DNA from: Archaeoglobales archaeon
GTDB lineage: Archaea; Halobacteriota; Archaeoglobi; Archaeoglobales; Archaeoglobaceae
Assembly: GCA_030055525.1 (NCBI GenBank)
Contig: JASFYJ010000001.1
Coordinates: forward strand, 90,616 to 154,615
Length of the DNA stretch: 64,000 nucleotides
Reading direction: 5' to 3'
Shown here: piece by piece, positions 59,124-64,000 of the stretch
Layout: the number at the start of each line of letters is the position of its first letter
Position numbering within the stretch: the stretch's first letter is position 1
Position numbers and translations under genes: made by a program
The notes under the pieces: generated by a model
Databases searched by the model: none
The model's input: the letters and a program-made list of their open reading frames with translations, nothing else
What the model was told of the DNA's origin: nothing

Positions 59124-59228
59124 TCATTTCTGTAAACCTCTAGAGATGGCTCTGTATAGGAAGTAGGCAAGCCCACCATATAAAACTACGAATCCAAAAA
59201 TTGCCACTGCAATTGCTTCAAGAGACAT
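59124..59228 (-). CDS. 34-aa single-TM protein, putative NSS transporter small subunit (MetS-like); absent from ORF track
   Basis: Translated by hand: MSLEAIAVAIFGFVVLYGGLAYFLYRAISRGLQK; start overlaps the 3' end of the NSS transporter gene; RBS-like AGGGGAAAAG. Confidence 0.75.
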   Translation of the reverse strand: MSLEAIAVAIFGFVVLYGGLAYFLYRAISRGLQK

Positions 59229-60684
59229 CTTTTCCCCTCCTAAGGGTTAGTAGCAATGAGACAAGCATTCCAAAGATTATAACTGCCACACCAGCTGCGA
59301 GTGCATCGATGGCATAATCGCCGTAAGGTTTTTGCAAGTTTCCATAGATGTCCAAGATCAAAAGGGTGGTCAAAACCAAAACAGTAGCATACTTAAGCGC
59401 CCATTCCCACCAGCTTCCAACCTTTATCTCAGAAATCGAGTTTATGTGTTCCCTGAGTGAGGATAATTTGAAGAACCAAGCGACTGCTACAACTTCCAGT
59501 AAAGCGACGAGAACGAGGCCATAGTAATTTATGAAGTGATCGATTATGTCGAGCCAGTATAGGCCTGCGGTTGTTGTGTAAACCAAGCTACCAAGGAAAC
59601 CTAGAAAGAAGACAGTGTTTACAGCTTTACTTCTGCTCATTTTGAACTTATCAATCAAAGCGGAAGTTATCGATTCAACAAGCGAAATCGAAGATGATAA
59701 TCCTGCTATGAATAGCGTAAGGAAGAAGATCGCTGCAACGAGTTCTGGTAAGCCAGGTATCAAATTCAAAGCTTTAGGAAATACTACAAAAGCTAATCCA
59801 ACACCTCCGGCAACGACTTCCTGGATGTTCGTTTGTGTTACAAAAGCCATGTAACCTAGAGTTCCGAATACTGCAAAACCTATCAGGAAACTGAAAGCAC
59901 TATCAGTTAAGCCGACTATGAAAGAGTTGTTAGCGATATCACTTTTCTCTGGCAAGTAGCTGGCGTAGGCTATCATTATACCCATTGCAAGGCTCAAAGA
60001 AAAGAATATCTGACCAAAGGCGGCGATCCATATTTTGTAATCTCCTATCTTGGAGAAATCAGGTTTTAGATACCATTCTATACCATCCAGGGCTCCTGGC
60101 AAAGTAACAGCCCTCAAAACGAGTATTATTGCTAGTATCCACAGTAGAGGCATCATTATTAGGTTCGCTTTTTCAATTCCTCTCTTTACACCTTTAAAAA
60201 CAACAAACCAGTTCAGCAGCCATATAAAGATTACGGCTATCAAAACTTCCATTGCGAATCCGTTAAGTTGCCAAGGTGAATCGGAGAGGTTTAAAACGTT
60301 CTCAAAGAAGTAGCTTTTTGTATCACTGCCCCAAGCAAGGGTGAAAGACTTTGTGAAGTAAACTAACGCCCAGCCTATGACGACGATGTAGTAGGTGGTT
60401 ATTATAAAAGCCGAAATTACCGCCCACCAGCCGACCCATTCGAATTTTTTCCCTATATGTTTCATCGCTATTGGAGCACTCGATTTAAATTTGTGTCCTA
60501 AAGCAAATTCGGCCATCAGCAAGCTAATGCCTGTAACGAAAAGTGCAACAAAGTAGGGTAGCAGAAAAGCTCCACCACCATTTTCGTAGGTTATATATCC
60601 AAAACGCCAGATGTTGCCCAAACCTATCGCTGATCCAATGGACGCAAGTATAAACCCAACTCTAGACCCCCATATCTCCCTCAT
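59218..60684 (-). CDS. Sodium:neurotransmitter symporter (NSS/SNF) family transporter
   Basis: WGSRVGFILASIGSAIGLGNIWRFGYITYENGGGAFLLPYF signature. Confidence 0.96.
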   Translation of the reverse strand: MREIWGSRVGFILASIGSAIGLGNIWRFGYITYENGGGAFLLPYFVALFVTGISLLMAEFALGHKFKSSAPIAMKHIGKKFEWVGWWAVISAFIITTYYIVVIGWALVYFTKSFTLAWGSDTKSYFFENVLNLSDSPWQLNGFAMEVLIAVIFIWLLNWFVVFKGVKRGIEKANLIMMPLLWILAIILVLRAVTLPGALDGIEWYLKPDFSKIGDYKIWIAAFGQIFFSLSLAMGIMIAYASYLPEKSDIANNSFIVGLTDSAFSFLIGFAVFGTLGYMAFVTQTNIQEVVAGGVGLAFVVFPKALNLIPGLPELVAAIFFLTLFIAGLSSSISLVESITSALIDKFKMSRSKAVNTVFFLGFLGSLVYTTTAGLYWLDIIDHFINYYGLVLVALLEVVAVAWFFKLSSLREHINSISEIKVGSWWEWALKYATVLVLTTLLILDIYGNLQKPYGDYAIDALAAGVAVIIFGMLVSLLLTLRRGKDVS

Positions 60685-60744
60685 ATAATCCCCTCAAAAT
60701 TTTTTATCGAACTAATAAAATCAAATATAAAAAGTTTGCTGTAT

Positions 60745-61632
60745 CTAAACGTTGTAGGGTAATCCTTCTCTAGCACCGAACTTTTCTATGCATCTTGCTG
60801 CCACGTAATTACCTAGCCGGGCACACTCTTCAACGTCCTTACCTTTAACAAATCCATAAATGAAGCCGGCGTTGAAAGCATCTCCAGCACCCGTAGTGTC
60901 TACAACCTTTGTAGCGAGCGATCTCATTCGGAACTCTTTGTTTTTTGTTTTAACGAAGCAGCCTTCACTGCCAAGTTTGACAACGACTATCTCTATTCCA
61001 AGAGATATACAGTCCTCTACAGCTTTTAGATAGTCTTCTCTAAACATCATCTCTATCTCTGCCTTGTTTGGCAGAAAGATGGTTGTATGCTTAAGTATAG
61101 GTTCCATATCCCTCAAACCTCTCCATGCGTAGGGCATGCCTGGATCAAAGCTGACAACTTCGAATTCCTTCACTATTCTTTTCTGCGATTCGAGAGAATC
61201 CGTGCCATTTTTACAGATGAAGGAAGTAAGATGAATCATCCTATATTCTTTTGCAGCTTCCAAGTTTATCTCTTCGTACCTTATCGTATCATTAACACCG
61301 GGATCAACAAGGATTGCTCTGTTTCCATGTTCATCTACCAAGATGATCGCGTTGCCACTTCTCCCTTTACCTTTTATTACACATCTAACATCAACGTTCT
61401 CTTTTAGAAGATCTCTGTAAAGTAAACCACCTTCCTCGTCATCTCCGATCTTCCCTATATACCCAGCTTTGATTCCAAGCCTTGAAAGTCCTACTATCGT
61501 ATTTGAAGCGCTTCCACCGGGAAAGAATTTAACATCTTTTACAAAACCTTCTTCATCCTTCGAAGGTATCTTGTCCACATAGTATATCTTGTCCAAATTC
61601 AAAGCTCCGAACCCTATAACATCTTTATTCAA
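60745..61632 (-). CDS. PfkB-family carbohydrate/nucleoside kinase
   Basis: FFPGGSASNTIVGLSRLG and VDTTGAGDAFNAGFIYGF motifs; TTG start. Confidence 0.92.
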   Translation of the reverse strand: MNKDVIGFGALNLDKIYYVDKIPSKDEEGFVKDVKFFPGGSASNTIVGLSRLGIKAGYIGKIGDDEEGGLLYRDLLKENVDVRCVIKGKGRSGNAIILVDEHGNRAILVDPGVNDTIRYEEINLEAAKEYRMIHLTSFICKNGTDSLESQKRIVKEFEVVSFDPGMPYAWRGLRDMEPILKHTTIFLPNKAEIEMMFREDYLKAVEDCISLGIEIVVVKLGSEGCFVKTKNKEFRMRSLATKVVDTTGAGDAFNAGFIYGFVKGKDVEECARLGNYVAARCIEKFGAREGLPYNV

Positions 61633-61795
61633 GTGTTATCGCCTCCTTTGGGCAAACATCTACGCAAGATCCACATTCCGTGCATATGTCCTCATCAACG
61701 TGAGCTACATCGTTTAGCTCAATAGCTCCAACCGGACATTCATCAACGCACATCCCACAGCCGTCACATTTCTTTTCATCCACGAAAGCGGGCAT
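61625..61795 (-). CDS. 2x[4Fe-4S] ferredoxin, 56 aa; absent from ORF track
   Basis: Translated by hand: MPAFVDEKKCDGCGMCVDECPVGAIELNDVAHVDEDICTECGSCVDVCPKEAITLE. Confidence 0.95.
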   Translation of the reverse strand: MPAFVDEKKCDGCGMCVDECPVGAIELNDVAHVDEDICTECGSCVDVCPKEAITLE

Positions 61796-61865
61796 GTGAT
61801 AAAGTTGGCCAGTAACTTAAAAAGGTTACCAAAAACTTAATTAAGTTCGGCTGTAAAGAAAGAGC

Positions 61866-62099
61866 ATGTCGATGAAGGACAAAGTTTTGGAGGTTGTAGA
61901 GAACGACATAAAACCGGCTTTAATGAGAGATGGGGGTAGCATTGAAGTTGTTGAAGTCGATGAAAAAAGCGGAATTGTGAAAGTTCAGCTGCTTGGAGCA
62001 TGTGGCGGTTGTCCAATGTCCATGATAACGCTTACGGCATTTGTAGAACGCTACCTCAAGGAAAAAGTTCCGGAAGTGAAAAGAGTAGTACCGGTTTGA
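61866..62099 (+). CDS. nfu: NifU C-terminal (NFU) domain Fe-S scaffold protein
   Basis: VVENDIKPALMRDGGSIEVVEVDEKSGIVKVQLLGACGGCPMSMITL. Confidence 0.94.
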   Translation: MSMKDKVLEVVENDIKPALMRDGGSIEVVEVDEKSGIVKVQLLGACGGCPMSMITLTAFVERYLKEKVPEVKRVVPV

Positions 62100-62100
62100 T

Positions 62101-62514
62101 ATGAAGTTGATCGAACCTCTTCGGAAATTTCTTCTGGAAGGTGCAGCATTGGACTGCGAAGAGGTCGATCAAAATTTATTTGGGGGTTTTTGTAGTTGTG
62201 GAGGTACCTTAAGACAGAGATTCTGGATAAGGAGGGACAATTTGGAGATCATGATCTCCGAATGCGAGAGGTGCTGGAGTTACGAGATGGCAGTTTTTGA
62301 GAATAAAAAATTCGTAGAAAGGAAAAAAGTTGAAGTTATAAAAAAGAAGGAAGTCAGGGATCTTCTGAAGGATCTTCTAAGCCCAGCAGAGTTTGAGGCT
62401 TTGATCGGGAAAGTTGAGGGAAGGAATTACAATCCATCGTTGTTTTCGAGGGCTAAAAAAAGGCTTTCGGATTTGAATTTAGATATATCAAAAATTATAG
62501 AAATACTTAGATGA
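62101..62514 (+). CDS. Hypothetical protein with zinc-ribbon-like Cys pairs
   Basis: FCSCGGTLRQRFW...SECERCWSYEM. Confidence 0.7.
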   Translation: MKLIEPLRKFLLEGAALDCEEVDQNLFGGFCSCGGTLRQRFWIRRDNLEIMISECERCWSYEMAVFENKKFVERKKVEVIKKKEVRDLLKDLLSPAEFEALIGKVEGRNYNPSLFSRAKKRLSDLNLDISKIIEILR

Positions 62515-63101
62515 GAAGGAAAGTAGATTTTCTGGAAAATCTTAAGCTTTACTCCTCTTTAACTGACCTCTCCTCGATCTCGAGGAGGTACTTTATAATA
62601 GGCTTTTTCGATGGAGTTCTGACTTTAGTTGGGCTTGTAATTGGATCTTACTTAGCTGGACACTTGGATTCTGAACTAATAATCTCCTCAGGTATAGCTA
62701 CTGGCTTGGCTTTGGGGATATCGAGCGGCTGGGGAGCTTATGAGGCTGAGAGAGTTGAGCAGAAGATACAAAAGGATATGAAAGAAAAGGCTCTGTTGAC
62801 AACTTTCAAGTACAGCACCTTCGATAAAGCACACAAATTTGCTGTTGTTGTTTCTTCTTTTGTTCATGCAGTGGCTCCAATCTTAGCGGCGCTCATAGTT
62901 CTAATCCCATTTGTAATCTTTAATGAATTCGAAGCCTTCTTGACTTCTCTCGCTGTAGCCCTATCAAGTCTCTTCATCATTGGTGCCTTTTTTGGAAAGA
63001 TTGCCAATTTAAACGTCTTTTTCTGTGGTTCAAGAATGATGCTGGCTGGGATAGTAACCATAATAATTGTAACCCTATTAAGTCCAAGCCATCTTGTGTA
63101 G
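62511..63101 (+). CDS. VIT1/CCC1-like membrane protein
   Basis: FFDGVLTLVGLVIGSYLAG and SGIATGLALGISSGWGAYEAERVE. Confidence 0.85.
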   Translation: MRRKVDFLENLKLYSSLTDLSSISRRYFIIGFFDGVLTLVGLVIGSYLAGHLDSELIISSGIATGLALGISSGWGAYEAERVEQKIQKDMKEKALLTTFKYSTFDKAHKFAVVVSSFVHAVAPILAALIVLIPFVIFNEFEAFLTSLAVALSSLFIIGAFFGKIANLNVFFCGSRMMLAGIVTIIIVTLLSPSHLV

Positions 63102-63134
63102 CTAATTTTTAATTCCCAAGGACAATTGGAGTTC

Positions 63135-63614
63135 ATGGGCAGAGCTTGGAAATTTGGAGACAATATAGATACAGACGTCATAATTCAGGGAAAATGGCTA
63201 GTCATTAATGAAGCTGAGGAGCTTGCAAAACACGTTTTTGAGAACATAAGACCGGATTTTGCGAAAAAAGTTAAGCGTGGCGATTTTGTTGTTGCAGGTA
63301 AAAATTTTGGTTGCGGGAGTAGCAGAGAGCATGCAGTTTTAGCTTTGAAGGGTACTGGAATTTCGGCTGTAATAGCGAAGTCTTTTGCAAGAATTTTCTT
63401 CAGAAACGCGATAAATACAGGACTTATGCTTGTTGAATGTTCTGAAACTGATAAGATAGATGAAGGAGATGAGCTCGAACTCGATTTTAAGAATGGGGAG
63501 ATAATTAACCTGACAAAGGAAGAGAGATACAAGATAAATCCAATGCCGGAGTTTCTGCTTAAGATCGTAGAGGTAGGTGGGCTTATAAATTACTGTAGGA
63601 TGGTGATGAAATGA
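63135..63614 (+). CDS. leuD: 3-isopropylmalate dehydratase small subunit (LeuD/HacB family)
   Basis: GRAWKFGDNIDTDVIIQGKWL, GKNFGCGSSREHAVLALKGTGISAVIAKSFARIFFRNAINTGL. Confidence 0.94.
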   Translation: MGRAWKFGDNIDTDVIIQGKWLVINEAEELAKHVFENIRPDFAKKVKRGDFVVAGKNFGCGSSREHAVLALKGTGISAVIAKSFARIFFRNAINTGLMLVECSETDKIDEGDELELDFKNGEIINLTKEERYKINPMPEFLLKIVEVGGLINYCRMVMK

Positions 63615-64000
63615 GGATTGCTGTAATTCCAGGGGATGGTATAGGAAAAGAGGTGATGGAGGCTGCAATCTTCGTGATGGACAGGATGAATCTACCTCTC
63701 AAATACGAATTTTATGAAGCTGGAGATGAATGCTTGAAAAAATACGGCAAAGCCCTACCAGATGAAACTCTTGAAGCATGCAAAAAAAGCGATGCTGTAC
63801 TCTTTGGCGCTGCAGGTGAGACGGCTGCAGATGTGATTGTTAGATTAAGGCAGGAACTGCAAACCTACGCCAACGTAAGACCTGCAAGGGCTTTAAGGGG
63901 TGTTAATTGCCTTTATCCTAAAACGGACATATTGATCGTTAGAGAAAATACGGAATGCCTTTATTTGGGATTGGAATTTCAAATAGGAGATGTTGCGGAG
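63611..64000 (+). CDS. leuB: 3-isopropylmalate/isocitrate-type dehydrogenase, N-terminal part (cut by window end)
   Basis: Translated: MRIAVIPGDGIGKEVMEAA..., VLFGAAGETAADVIVRLRQELQTYANVRPARA. Confidence 0.92.
   Translation, partial: MRIAVIPGDGIGKEVMEAAIFVMDRMNLPLKYEFYEAGDECLKKYGKALPDETLEACKKSDAVLFGAAGETAADVIVRLRQELQTYANVRPARALRGVNCLYPKTDILIVRENTECLYLGLEFQIGDVAE

Overview
The window is an archaeal chromosome segment. Gene content (HSR1/Cdc48/Hsp20 heat-shock operon, class II HMG-CoA reductase, Archaeoglobus-type CRISPR repeat, variant CcmE) points to an Archaeoglobales member; the species assignment is inference. From left to right it contains: (1) a minus-strand Mrp/Mbh-type cation antiporter operon cut by the left edge; (2) an alpha/beta hydrolase and a small winged-helix protein; (3) a CRISPR array at 7549-10147 with 39 repeats of 30 bp, identical as read, and 38 spacers. 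The array has no cas genes in the window, an inferred leader on the right side (transcribed on the minus strand), and an internal A-B-A-B-A spacer duplication; (4) the hsr1-cdc48-hsp20 operon with a perfect CTAAC-N5-GTTAG operator; (5) a housekeeping stretch (thi4, pus10, e-mtaB, hemD, mdh, pyrE, carS, ABC transporters, ADP-forming acyl-CoA synthetase, srp19, purQ, abce1, hmgA); (6) the S10/spc ribosomal protein superoperon (L3 to SecY), including rps14, which is missing from the ORF track; (7) cmk, dnaG, ccmE/ccmF, an NSS transporter with an untracked 34-aa small protein, a pfkB kinase, an untracked 56-aa ferredoxin, nfu, a VIT-like protein, leuD and a partial leuB. No tRNA, rRNA or transposon was recognised. 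The most unusual items are the CRISPR duplication and its leader/heat-shock intergenic region, the HTH-plus-binding-protein regulator, the ATP-cone/nuclease fusion, the CxxxY CcmE, the untracked small proteins, and the rps3/rpl29 coding overlap. I did not find a clearly new multi-gene system.
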